From Scytalidium lignicola (taxonomy: Eukaryota > Ascomycota > Leotiomycetes), in contig NCSJ02000017.1 of assembly GCA_002812745.2 (NCBI GenBank), positions 202,938 through 266,937 of the forward strand: a stretch of 64,000 bases of DNA, read 5' to 3'. Made by a program: the position numbers and the translations under genes. Below the pieces are notes generated by a model that was given only the letters and a program-made list of their open reading frames with translations, was not told the origin of the DNA and made no database searches. Numbering within the stretch: position 1 is the stretch's first letter; each line of letters starts with the position of its first letter. Of this stretch, positions 11,460-23,311 are shown in pieces.

Positions 11460-13660
11460 GATATCGACGAGAAGCGCCAGGATGTTTACAACCGTCTCGA
11501 TACCGCTGGATTCGACTGGCAAGTCTTCTGGGTTGCTGCCTCAGGATTCTTCACCGACTCATATGCGCTGTTCGCTACCAATGTCATCTTGCCATCCTTG
11601 GCTTATTTGTATTGGCCCGACACAACATCCAACAATCCCGAACTAACCATCAACTGTGTAACACTATTTGGATCACTATGTGGACAGATATTCTTCGGTG
11701 TCCTTGCCGACATGTATGGTCGACGACGACTTTATGGCCTCGAGCTCGTCGTCGTCATTTTTGCTACTCTCGGCATGGCTCAAGCCTCCACCGGCTTGAA
11801 TCAATCCATGAATGTCATGGGCTGGATCATATTTTGGCGCTTCTGCATAGGCGTAGGAATTGGAGCCGAATATCCCCTCAGTGCAGTAATCACTGCTGAA
11901 TTTGCAGGTGTCAAAAGTCGGCCGAGGATGATGGCCTCTGTCTTTCTGATGCAGCCGCTGGGACAACTTACGGTGGCAGCAGTAGGGTGGGCAGCGCTTG
12001 TAGGCATTGGGCGGTCGCGTGGAATTAACTCTTTACCGGCAGATGGTAGTTCTCTAAATGATCAACAAAAGTTCAACGTCATTTCCACGGTCGACACAAT
12101 CTGGAGGTGTATCGTTGGTGTTGGAGCATTTCCAGCGTTAGTAGCTATCATCTATCGTTTGTCTATCCCTGAGTCGCCAAGATACACATTGGATATTATT
12201 TGGGATGCCGAGCAAGCTCTTGCAGACGTCCAAAAATATCAAGGTCAAGGAGCTAAATCTCGCTCGAAAGACTCACCTAATGGTGAGCCAGCACCAGTCC
12301 AAGAGAACGGAAATATAAATGGCTCGCAACCGCCTGCACGGTTGTCACCACAGCCAGCTACATTGCAAGCTGTATTTCAGCCTGGATTTCAAGATCTACA
12401 ACTTCCCGGAAGACCACAGGCTCAAGAAGCTATACAAATCCCAACTCAACCTATCCAAACTATTCCAGACTACTTCACCAGAGAAGAGCTCTACAACTAC
12501 TTTTGGGTAAACGGTAACATACGGTACCTGGCAGCAACATCAATATGTTGGTTTCTATTGGATTTCGCCTTCTATGGCCTTGGAATAGGGAATCCTCGTC
12601 AACTCGCTGCAATATGGGCACCTTCTAGTCATACTGAGGTCTCGGGCTGGCCATATTTGAACAGAGAATCACCAGATGCCACCTTTGCCAACGGAACCTT
12701 TCCAGACTGGGAAAATCCATTTAACCCCAACACCAACATGTATCATGAATTATTTAACAATGCTTTGAAGTATACTATCACGGTATCGATTGGATCCATC
12801 CTTGGTAGTGTTCTACTCATAATCTTTATTAATCGACTAAAGCGCAAGCTGCTCCTTGTCCGAACCTTCATCATACTTTTTATATTGTTTGCAGTTACGG
12901 GAGCCACGCTACGAGCTGTTGAATTTAATAACCGGCGTGCTGTTACAATTACTTTTTATATATTGTGTCAATTCTTCTTCAATTTTGGTACGGTTTCCCG
13001 CTCTACATATCAAAGCCTTAAAAACTGATAATATTTCCTGCAGGCCCCAATACCTTAACATATATAGTACTCTCATACCTACCTCTGTAATATATTAAAC
13101 TCGTGCTTACTGATATTTTGTTTAGATTCCTGCGGAAATATTTCCTACGAAATATAGGTGCACCTGCCACGGAATCTCAGCTGCGTGTGGCAAAGCAGGC
13201 TCTATCTTTGTTCAACTTATTCTTTCTCTCTCTAGGTTCGGTCATCATCCTACCGACCTTGGGTTTGTTTTGGGGATTTTTGCTGTGTTAATGGCACTTG
13301 GTGCTTTTGTGGCATGGATATGGTTACCTGAATTGCAAGAAAGGCCAACTGGTGAAGCNAAAAGCCGAGTCTTTGCCCTTCCTACAAAGCAAAGGGTTAG
13401 AAGCTCTAAGTGTGGGGTTTTCGGTTGCTACCGCACCTCCACCAGATGGAGAAGGTCAAATAATTGGCATGAGAGCCTCGTTCGAGGAACTATTCCGAAG
13501 GCTTCATGCTTGGTGGGTTCGATGGAGAACAAGGAATCATCCAAAGGAAGAAGATTTAGGGGTGGAAATTGTTAATGGAGGAGCTGCTCATCCACCCCAG
13601 GAAGGGGTCTTTTGTTTGACTGAAGGGGTTAACAAAGGCAGCGTGTCAACAGCAGAATGA
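11460..13660 (+). CDS. Phosphate:H+ symporter (PHS family, MFS)
   Basis: Exons 11460-12987, 13044-13066 and 13126-13660 give about 694 codons after removal of the N at 13359. A short upstream exon supplying the start codon is not resolved. PHS landmarks are visible: GFDWQVFWVAASGFFTDSYA, FFGVLADMYGRRR between TM2 and TM3, FWRFCIGVGIGAEYPLSAVI, IPESPRYTLD, and the late IPAEIFPTKYRCTCHGISAA motif. About twelve membrane segments split by a long hydrophilic loop (about residues 230-330) match Pho84-like plasma membrane carriers that import phosphate with protons. The N at 13359 shifts the frame; without it the C-terminal tail reads through to the TGA at 13660 (GLEALS...GEGQIIGMR is typical for the family). 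Confidence 0.88.
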
Positions 13661-14277
13661 CTGTAATTTTTTATAACGCTATCCAAACTGTATTGGACCT
13701 AGCACCATAGTAATTTTAATACGGTATGAATCATAATCAGCAGTCAACCCTAGAAAAGTATTTTGATTCTTATCGTAGTTCCATGGGTTTAATCAAAGAG
13801 TCATCGCCTTGATTTTTATGACTTACCATGTCTCATAACTCCCCAATATTGCTGATAATCCAGTATGGAGACCGCGTGATCTGGGAGGTGGGCATGTGGC
13901 TGTGCAATGTCGGGCGCATTAAGAACACGTACCTTTACCGTACAAGAATGGGGCGAGCGGCATCTTGCTGCCTACTTCTGTAGACCGACCGAGTCCATCA
14001 CCAGACTCTACAATCTACACCGATGACTTATGACTGAGCATTTTTCGCTGCATGTCTGTAATACCACACCCCAAAAAGCTTAAGAGCTAGTTCTCATAAT
14101 GTGTTTGATATTTCATTCTCTCTGAGATGAACCAGATATGAATTCTACTCGCAAATAACTGCGAACAATAAGTTTCTAATTCCTTTTCATTTTTAGTTTT
14201 CTTTTTTCAACTATTTAATTCAGACCATCCAACTTTCACGGTAACCTCGCTGTCTATACTTTATTATTATTATTGAG
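13661..14277. other. Intergenic, no gene seen
   Basis: 617 bases separating the phosphate symporter from the NLR gene. AT-rich, with frequent stops. It includes the presumed NLR promoter. Confidence 0.5.
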
Positions 14278-17200
14278 ATGACCGAGTTATCTATAATACA
14301 CGAGGCTGCATTGCAAAAGTATAATGCAAACCTGTCGCGGGACGAAAAGATTCTTTTCGTGGGGTCTACAGTCAACGATGTTCTCCTCGATGTACAGAAT
14401 TTGGACAGGCGCCAGGCTGCGCTCAGCAAAACTAGACGGCTCAGCAAGCGTATTGATCCCGTCATTAAGTTTCTGCAACGATATGCAATGGCGGTTGATA
14501 CACTTGTCCAATTTGATCCCACCCCTTCCGCTCTAGCTTGGGGTTGTTTTCGTTTCATAATTGAGGTAGGCGGAGCTATTATGTCTTTTCATATCAGAGC
14601 GTAGTGGCGAATATATTTGTGCTGATGAATCGTATATAGGTTGCAAGCTCATTCACAAAATACTTCCAAAAGATCGTCACGATGATGGAGCAAATTGGTG
14701 ATATCCTCCCCCTGTACGAGCGCTATGAGCAGATGTTTGCAGACTCGGCATCTTTTAGAGAGGCTCTAGCCAATATGTACTTCGATGTCGTCTTGTTCTT
14801 ATGTCGAGCAAGGTCCATCTTTAAAACTAACGGTACTGAATAAAACTCTCCTCTCCTTCAAATTTCTATCAAAAACCGAACTGACACAACTCTCACAGCT
14901 GTGAAAACGCTGATAAAATCCGCCTGGAACCAATTTGAGGATGAATTTGAAGACGTTATTTCGGCGTTAAATCGTCATACCAAGATATTAGAAGCAGAAA
15001 CGACACTTGCTCATCGCCAAACGGTGCATGTAGAGCGGCAACGGAGAGTCATGGAATGGCTAAATCCCGTTGACATTGAGAATGATTTTCGAAGAGAACA
15101 AAAGAAAAGAGCAAAGGACACATGTTCTTGGATATTAGAGAGACCAGAGTATAAAACTTGGAAAGATACCCAAAAGCACGATTCCTTCCTCTGGATAAAT
15201 GGTCGGGCTGGAAGCGGAAAATCAGTGCTGTCCACCACCATTGTTGAGCAACTTCAACAACAGAGAGAAAAATGCAAAGATTGTGAAGTTGCTTATTTCT
15301 TTTTTAACAAAAATGATGAAAGAAGGGGTTCATCATTGTCTCTGATAGTCAGTATAATAGCCCAGCTTGTGGGTCGAATGCCATCCCTCCCACCACTTCT
15401 TTTTTCGTTATATGAGACAGCAGCAAAATTTGGTCGACCACGAATATCAGAGCCAGACGAACCTATCAGAATCTTACATCTACTCATTAAAAATGTGGAG
15501 ACCATGTATGTGGTTTTAGATGGCCTGGATGAATGCAGCGATTTAGACAAAACTCTTGAAACTATAGGCAGTATAGCCCGAGAAAACCAGAATGTCCGAG
15601 TACTCTGTATAAGCAGAGAGACAGAAGCTTTGAAGAAATCGCTAGGAAGTTATCCAACAATTACATTGGAACCTGGATATACCAAAGATGATATCGATCA
15701 CTTTTTATTGGACGAAATCAAGATGCTTTCAGAGTCCCTGGGATATGATCTCAATGCCATGCTCTTTGACCGGTTATCACAAGACGCAAAGGGAAACTTT
15801 TTATGGGCTTACCTTATGATCTGCAATCTCAAAACGGCCTCGAGTTTGTTTGAGCTCAAATCGATGATGGATAAAGTTCCTAAAGGGTTAGCAGAACTCT
15901 ACCAATCCATTCTCGCAGATCTCAGTAAAGAGACCGAAGCAACACAAAAGGTGATGAGAGAAATGTTTACTTGGATATGCTGCAGCACCTTTCCACTTTC
16001 TTGGCAAGAACTTCAAACTGCGCTGGCGATAGATCCGGATGATGAAGATCTTGACCCTTCAAAGATACCATTCAAACCTATTATTCTTCGTCTATGCAGA
16101 CCATTAATTGAATACAGCGCGAAAGAAGATGTGTTCAGACCCATCCATCTATCCTTTTGCGAATTCTTCCTAAATCCGACTGTATACATGTCGAATGATG
16201 CACAGGTCTCGAGTTTTTCACAAAAATTTTGCATACAGAAGAAGCAGGCTCATTCCTTCGTCACCATATCCTGCTTGACTTACTTAAGCCTACCATCTAT
16301 TGTCAATTCAGTTACGCTTGACACGACTAGTTTCCCCTTGGTTGGATACGCCACAAGACGGTGGTGCTATCACTTGCTGGAATCACAACCAAGCCAAGAA
16401 CTACAAGACAAGTTAATACTGTTTCTGGCCTCGTCACGTCAACGTCGTATATGGCAAACGCGGTGGTTACTTATGGGAATGAGAAGTTATCAGCTACATC
16501 GTATCCTCCACTTCCAACGACTAATTCAGTCATGGATCAAGGACCAGAAGCTTCCAACAGACTTCAATTTTGACGCGCTCGAAGATATATTTGAAATTCT
16601 GCTCAGCCTCGATACATCTCCTCCTGGATACCTAGAGATTCCGAATACAACTTCCCAAATACACGTTGGATATTTTGAAAAAATGATGGTTGTTCGCGAC
16701 CTGGCCCGAGGATATACCGTCACCGGACGTCTCAACGATGGAAAGGGGTGGTTAGAAAACACATTAGCTCAGCAAGAAGAAAAACACGGCAAGGGGAGTA
16801 TAGAGACTGTATGGATACTTAACTCTCTAGGGCTGATCTATGATCAAATGAGGCTGTTCCCGCTCTCAGCGGAAACACAGCAACAAGCCCTAAGTATCCA
16901 AAAGGAGAAATTACCGCCAGGACATCTCGACACTGTATGGACGAGTAATGAGCTTGGACGCGTGTACAGGCATCTTTCAAGACTTGACGATGCGGTAACA
17001 GCCCACTTACAATCCCTTCAGGTATTAGAATCAGTCTTGCCAAAGGATGATCCATATATTATCTGGACAATCAATTGTCTCGCTCGTGCCTATCGTTACC
17101 AAGGAAAGCTCGACGAGGCAATTGATCTTCACCAGCGCGGATTGGAAAGCCAGAGTCAGACTCTTGGAACTTACCATCCTCATACTCTATGGACAATTTC

Positions 17201-17489
17201 AGATGTTTCTCGTTGTTTAAGAGACCAGGGGCGTTTTCAGGAAGCGTATGAAGCACAATTGAAGGTATTAGAAGGGAGAGAGAAAGTTCTTGGGACGAAA
17301 CATGCGGATACATTTTGGTCTATGAATGATGTAGGAATGCTTTTAACTAAGTTAGGTCGGAAGAAAGAGGCTAGGGTGTATCATGAAAAAGCTTCAGCCG
17401 GGCAGAAGGAGTTGTTAGGAGATGAGGACGGGATGACTGTTTGGACGAGAAAGTTACTTGATTCTATGGAAATTGAGGATAAACCATAG
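14278..17489 (+). CDS. NLR/STAND receptor: N-terminal helical domain - NACHT - TPR
   Basis: Exons 14278-14565, 14640-14832 and 14899-17489 give exactly 1,023 aa. Residues 1-200 form a helical domain with the motif FDPTPSALAWGCFRFIIEVA, known from the N-termini of many fungal NACHT proteins. The NACHT NTPase has Walker A GRAGSGKS (residue about 262) and Walker B YVVLDGLDEC (about 365). A linker with FPLSWQELQTALAI follows. Five TPR units of about 42 aa run from about residue 773 to 1010, each with a DTVWT/LGRVY-type core (TPR_10/12 class). Fungal STAND proteins of this layout act as oligomerising sensors in non-self recognition and programmed cell death; the ligand is probably read by the TPRs. 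There is no stop or frameshift, and both introns have clean GT-AG ends. It looks functional. Confidence 0.9.
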
Positions 17490-17591
17490 ACATATAGACG
17501 TTTGTATGAAATCTTTTAGTGTTTTGGATAGACGGCCAAGGGTTATCGAAACATTGGGAATAATAGAAATTTACCACTCAGGTAAAACCAC

Positions 17592-18529
17592 TTGCAGCGG
17601 TACGCGGCCCTGATGAAAGGGGGCAGTATTGTTACGTCCAATCTTCCGGTGGACGAAACCTTACTACTCTACGGGATGTGCGCCTTGTCTGCGTGCTTTT
17701 CGTCGCTGGGAGCACTCCCACACATTCCTGAGTGTGAGCGCGGAGACAGCTACGCTGCTCGGGCAAGTGAACTGTACTCTCGCTCGAGATATCTCCGCAT
17801 AGCTACCATTACAAACTTGCAAGGTTGCATCCTCCTTGCCTTTTACTATTATACTTCGGGAATATCCTCGCATGGATAGCTCATCACCGGTGTCTGCATC
17901 CGACTTGCATACGAGCTAGGTCTTTCAGAAATCGACGACGAGGGTTCAGAAGTATCTGAGGGCTTGTAATGGGCCTGAAAGGAGGAATTGCGGCGAGCGT
18001 GGTAGCTCATCTAAGAGCTAGACATACTTAGAAGCATTCTGTGCGAGCGGCCTTTTGCTGTAGATCGCAACCGGATGTCCGTCCTTCTTCTTGCATCAGA
18101 TGAACCTTGGCTCACCAGGAGAGAGACTTCTTCCGCAAAGCTGATCACCTGGCCAGGAGAATGTTGGAAATCTCTTTGTGGCTCCGAGAACCAGGATACG
18201 CGGGCCTGGTTCCTCGCGGTAAACTCCGTCTTATCCCTCGTCTACAATGCGCTCTAGCAAAAAGACCAAATTACCTTGAAAGAGGTCACGATACTGAAAA
18301 GCGATGTCAGCTGCTTAAAGCTAGCCCGTCCTCCTTCGCTATCGGTAGATGCTGACACGCTAACCTTTGGCGCAGAATCTTTGGCGCAGAAGAACTGGAT
18401 CGTGGGCATCGACCCTCTCCTGACACAGTCAGTCTACTTGCTATGCGGTATCAGAACGATTGGTAGCAGCGATCAACCTGCGGGCGACGTATACTCTATA
18501 CCTCAAGTTCTTGACAAACAGTCTTCAAG
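17592..18529 (+). pseudogene. Dead fungal transcription factor (MHR domain part)
   Basis: One reading frame carries recognisable fungal_TF_MHR sequence: ETLLLYGMCALSACFS, ASELYSRSRYLRIATITNLQGCILLA, LITGVCIRLAYELGLSE, ILCERPFAVDRNRMSVLL, GSENQDTRAWFLAVNSVLSL, then SVDADTLTFGAESLAQKNWIV. It is cut by six in-frame stops at 17877, 17967, 17976, 18003, 18012 and 18255, with no frame change. Several replace an expected Trp (for example RRAW-stop-LI-stop-ELD), which is what G-to-A change of TGG gives. The zinc-cluster N-terminus is missing. The gene was of the Zn2Cys6/MHR class that often regulates nearby clusters; it cannot be expressed now. Confidence 0.8.
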
Positions 18530-18842
18530 ATGTTGTCATCCTTTAACCTTGTACCTGTTGTCGTCGCGGGTGCTTTGTTTGCCCTGGGTACACTATGGTT
18601 CATCGGTAACCGCAAGTCATCTAGACCAAAAGGGACTGAGGATGTATCAGGGCCACCAGGTCAGTCCAACAAATGCACATATGACAAGTAAACTACCGCC
18701 TGGATAGACACTAATTCTCTATATAGGCCTTCCCATTGTGGGAAACCTGCTTGAATTCTTGGGGCATCTTAACATGGGATTACTGTCAATGGGTATAAAC
18801 AAGAATGTGGAGCAGTTACGAGAAATAGAAACTGGGCTTTAA
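18530..18842 (+). pseudogene. Cytochrome P450 N-terminal fragment
   Basis: Exons 18530-18659 and 18727-18842 encode 81 aa and then stop. An N-terminal hydrophobic anchor (LVPVVVAGALFALGTLWFI) is followed by a basic stretch and the proline hinge GPPGLPIVGNLLEF. That arrangement is typical of microsomal P450s and is spliced exactly at the G of PPG. All catalytic parts (I helix, ExxR, haem-binding Cys) are absent, and no P450 sequence follows in the next 500 bases. It lies directly after the dead transcription factor. A truncated remnant, not an enzyme. Confidence 0.72.
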
Positions 18843-19381
18843 TTGCATCCCAATCAATAATTCTTGAGCCCTTTAGATACAAAAGAAAGTTGAGGGACCT
18901 CGAAAGTTAGCCACGAGTGGGGGGTAATGATAATAATACGACATCTTGCTTCCCCTAAATCTTAATTTTGTGAATTATGGGACGAGAAGAGCAGTATATG
19001 TATATTGAAACCCCATATATGGAAATTAATAGTACGATTAGCATACTTTCACAGTTGCCCCAATCACACAGACTATTCTATGTCTAGTTTCGAACACTCG
19101 GCAAATCAGCCTGAAACCGACGTAATTTCGAGATTTAGGAAATGCTAAAAAGGAACTCTTTCCTAAAATTGTTAGCAGAATTATTAACATAGAAAGAATT
19201 CTCCGACGCTGGTTTATATTCTACAATATGTACTCTAGATAACGCATCGACCACTAGGGATACACTCAAACTTAGTAATACCGCAAGCTTCTGCGTTAGA
19301 TCAACCAAAACAACTTGATGCTCTATCATTCCATCCCGTTCTGCTCCATCTAATACTATCCTACTCTTTCCGCCCTTGAAA
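18843..19381. other. Intergenic, AT-rich, decayed
   Basis: No gene or further P450 homology recognised; stops in every frame. Confidence 0.5.
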
Positions 19382-20467
19382 CTATAAGACAGATCCCGCT
19401 TTAGTAGCTCTCCCTGGTTGAGGAATTATAAGAGTAGTGTGAGTGGCTGTTGCAATGAGTCTTCCACTTTCGTTTATAATTTTAACATCCATATCAAATC
19501 TTCCATTACTACACTCATTCATAACAGTCCTTTGGAGTAACCACTCTCCCCCCTTACATTCACTTTTGAAATCAATGTTTAGGCACATGGTTGGTGTCGC
19601 CCATTTCATTACTGCCTGGAGGCCTCTTTTCTCGTAGTTCAGGACCATTGGAGGAAGCTGATCCTCATTAGCTTTGGTCAACAAGCGATTTATGCAACAG
19701 TACTAAAGTGAGGACTTCGATACTTACAAGGTCAAATATAAAACCTAGATGGGCAGTAGTAAAGGAGTCATCATCGTCATCTAGTTTCATCCACATATCC
19801 CTAGCATTCTGTCCCACAGAAGGAGACCACAGTGGATTAGGACCTCCTTTAACAGTATAGGTCCGACACTTCGAACTCGTAGGACTGAGATGGTAGAAAA
19901 ACCCATCAACCCATCGTTGACAATCCTTAACTCGGTCTGGGACATTGAAAGCCGGTATCTCAATTCTGTGACCACCAGAAGCCGAGAGATTACCTTGAGT
20001 AACAAGCGCAATTACACAAATTTGACCTTTCGGGTCTCGAAGTTCCACTTGCAAAACTGAATGTTTTGATCCGATCTTAAGGTCATTTATCACGATAGTA
20101 GCTAAACCTTGTGGTAGAGGATCCATGTACTGAATTTGCAAATGAATGGTATCTGGTTGGTTCTTTTTTGCATATTTTTTAAAGTACTTTTGACTAGTGG
20201 AAATAATGAGGGCTGCGCAGTATCCGCCATGGGCGTGAAGACCAAAATAACCTATTTCATATCATCAGCAGAGGATCTAGTTTAACACGCAGCTAAATAT
20301 TCACTAGGTGAGCACCAGTCTTTCGGCACAAAGGCTGAAAATGAATTATCTGATCCCCTAAGTGATGTTGTGCTGATTGCTTTTGAGAATGTGGTGGTCT
20401 CATATCCTAGCGGTTTCCAGTGCGGAGTCACATCCGGGTGACTATTTGGAAGGTGTGCATTCGCCAT
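19382..20467 (-). CDS. Thioesterase-like (4HBT_3/TesB-like hot-dog) protein
   Basis: Three exons: 20467-20305, 20251-19728 and one ending at 19382. Visible features are FVPKDWCSPS, GLHAHGGYCAALI (the first hot-dog helix; family consensus is HGGY), LQIQYMDPLPQGLATI, HLGFIFDL, and the second hot-dog module ending RLIATATHTTLIIPQ. This is the fungal thioesterase-like superfamily, predicted to act on acyl-CoA or acyl-ester substrates; the actual substrate is unknown. The second intron starts at 19727 with GTAAGT. Its acceptor is ambiguous: position 19664 gives a normal 64-nt intron in frame, while 19703 would give only 25 nt. Start chosen at ATG 20467, five bases from a large hairpin. Confidence 0.72.
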
Positions 20468-20471
20468 AGTT

Positions 20472-20514
20472 TTCAGTTCTTAATTTTAACTAGATATCAA
20501 AATTAAGAACTGAA
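20472..20514. repeat. Perfect 16-bp inverted repeat (hairpin) before thioesterase start
   Basis: Arms TTCAGTTCTTAATTTT (20472-20487) and its exact complement (20499-20514) are separated by an 11-base loop. The hairpin sits in the 5' leader or core promoter of the minus-strand gene whose ATG is at 20467. Confidence 0.9.
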
Positions 20515-21828
20515 GAATTATGGGAAAAGAGGAGGTACGTTAAGAGTGCCGAAGAATCTCAAATTTACGGGTCATAGAGATAACCCAATCCGTCCTTAGC
20601 CGAGTAAGCTGACGGTGATCAACTTCCCATATAGTTTAATCGTCGGCCAATCATACTCGTCCTCTGGTAGTCGGAATAAGCAGATGCAGCAAATAAGCAG
20701 ATATTTGGAATTAAACTATAATAATTAACTATTTTTCAAAGTATTATCTTTTTAAATTCTATGGTTGTTAAGTTTTTAAAAGTTGAATTTTCTCGATTTT
20801 GCAGTAATTTTCACAGTGGGCCGGTAGACTGGGTGAACTGGTAGACTTGGAATTATGTAATAGGGTGCATGATCTAATGGAATAGTAAAAATTAAGCAAA
20901 TTTAGTAGTCTGAATTGTTCTCTAACAAGCTCAAGAACTATTTAATATCTGGAATTCCAATTCTAAAAGCATATCTATTTCAACCGTCATATTTTGCATA
21001 AATTTATATGACCTCTTGTCAGTACACTCCTGTTCTGTATACAACTAATACGATTATTAGGGTCTTATTAGAGATAGATAAATCTTATTTGATTTAAAGA
21101 AAAATAGTTGCTGAGACTGCCAGGTTATGATATTTCTCAATCTTCTGCGTAGACTAGGAATTAGATAAGTTACTTCCATTGATTGGGTCGAAGATTTTGC
21201 ATAGATAACCTAAATTTACACCTTTACAAATCATAATCCATCCACATCTACGCCGTTTCGGCCGAAGTAGGGTTAGCTGATGAAAACTTCACAACACCAT
21301 CGCAATAAAAGCCGATATTATTATACTTCAATTATCCCCAATGCCAAAGAAATGATAAACTAATTAGAGGATTGTGTATAATTTGTAATCATATCGAACA
21401 GTTTGTTCAGGTGTACAAAAGAACGTAAATTCGAGTAATACTTAAGACAATTTACTAACTTTTACGGTATGCCCCTCTGGGAAAGTAGTTTTGACGTAAA
21501 TCTGCTGACGTGGTAAATGCCACCGCCTCAAATACATAGTTTCGGTCATTGGCTTAGTGACGAGATTTATATAAAATAATGACCTCGGCCGAGCTCCCAA
21601 GGGTCAGCCTTACGCCACCAAATGCAAGACTTCCAATAAAACAACTCCATCAATGATCTTAATAACCAGACTCTTATGCAACTATTGATTAGCTCACTTG
21701 GCTCTCGTATGGGTGGTGGTGGATGATGAGTAGTATATTATGTCCATCGTTCATATATAGTTGATGTCCTTCCATTTTGATCATCTAGAAATAACTTCTG
21801 CATATATCAATTCCCAGTCATCTACATC
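20515..21828. other. Long AT-rich intergenic region
   Basis: 1.3 kb with very low GC and no coding frame I can support; consistent with RIP-altered or simply non-coding DNA. Its right end holds the promoter of the second GFA gene. Confidence 0.5.
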
Positions 21829-22287
21829 ATGTCTACCGGTAGTTGCTTGTGTGGGAATGTGAAGTATAGATTTGACGGAGAGCCAGGAGCAGCAGTAAGT
21901 GTCTCTTCTTCTACGTATAACTAACCAGCTCATTACTGCTAGGTGGTCTGCCACTGCCTGACATGCCAGAAATTCACTGGAACAGCATTTACGACAAATA
22001 TTCCCGTGCCTAAGTCAAACTTCAAGGTATTCTCTGGGACGCCCAAGACTTTCAATGCGAAACATCATGAAGTTGACATGACACTGACGATCCACTTCTG
22101 CTCGGAATGTGGGACGGTGGTCTACAAAGAGGCCGATGGGGATGCTTTTAAAGACGTGGTTCTAGTTCAAGCTGGAACCATGACTGACGGCATTGATGTA
22201 CAGGTGCCGCAAGCCGAGTTATGGTTAAAAAATAAAGCTAAATGGCTTCCAACGGTGGAAGGTACCAGCCAGCTGCAGGGGTTTTAG
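21829..22287 (+). CDS. GFA family zinc protein, copy 2
   Basis: Exons 21829-21894 and 21943-22287 encode 136 aa. The full set of GFA zinc ligands is present: CLCG near the start, CHCLTC at about residues 24-29, and CSEC at about residue 71. These are in the right order and spacing for the Mss4-like/GFA fold of glutathione-dependent formaldehyde-activating enzymes. The intron falls just before CHC, as often in fungal members. Length matches the family (about 120-150 aa). No targeting signal; probably cytosolic. The substrate is unproven for most fungal homologues. Confidence 0.9.
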
Positions 22288-23311
22288 TTGATACTATTTA
22301 ATGAGCATCATTTTATGCTACTCATGCAACGTTAAATATTTAGTCACGGGCTTTATCATTTCAATAGCCTCTTAAGCATGAAATTGTATCTCACATTTTA
22401 AGTCAGACTCAATCATTATTACATATAAATATAACCTCAGTAGCCTCTCCTACCGGAAGCACCACTTAAGCTACCAGTCGTAATACGGTGTCAACGGGTA
22501 AGGCACGTAGCGCAGTCTGCGCAGGGCAGCTCTAAATTAAACTGTTGCTGATCTTGGTTATCTCCGTTCTAGAGCGGAGCTATTGTACGTGACCGTTCCT
22601 AAGTGCAGGGGATCTTTAGTTCCGCCCTCGGAATAGCTAGATCAAGGGTTATGTCTGTACCATTATTACACGGATGCGGTTAAATGCGCAAACAGCACGA
22701 CAGTTGCGCATATCTACCTATAAGTAAACCATCTTATAATCCATTGCATAAGTTTCTCCTATTTCAGGTGTCAATTTAATCTCAAGTGTACCACGATTTG
22801 AAAGATAGCTGGGTTTCAAAAAAAGAATCTAGACCACAGCGGTGAGGCGCGCTGAGCTTGTCAAAGCCTAGCATGTTTCTGTTGGATGGGGACATTTGCG
22901 ACTTTTCGTTTCGCAAGACATATTAAAGGGGAGATGCGGTCTTGCTGAATTGTCAGATGGTAACGTTTCTTACGCCAAGTGCTAAGCTTAACCTATAAAC
23001 AATCTACTAGAAACTGATCTTCAGGGCTAACATCGGCCGATCTTCAAAACTTTAACTCCTTCTGGCCCCGACTGGGTCAGCCCTTAGTTCATCCTAAGTA
23101 CTGTATATTGAAAATACGAGGTTATGAAAACAAATTCCTCATTTCGATCTTTGCCCACCGGACCGGATTAGTTATGATGCGTTCTGTATTGTATTTAAAA
23201 GGCGTAGAACCCACAGCTTTAGGAATTCGTTCTCATCCTCAACCTCTTCTTCTACTTTGTACATAATTCATAACTAAAGGAGCGCCAGATTGCTCCTTGC
23301 CTAACGCCAAA
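22288..23311. other. Intergenic, no gene seen
   Basis: About 1 kb upstream of the AA14 gene. No frame, tRNA or repeat could be supported; presumably the AA14 promoter. Confidence 0.5.

Noticed and set aside
22490..22620. Structured-looking sequence with GCACGTAGCGCAGTCTGCGCAGG
   Set aside because: Contains a short hairpin only; not a tRNA cloverleaf and no other RNA family recognised.
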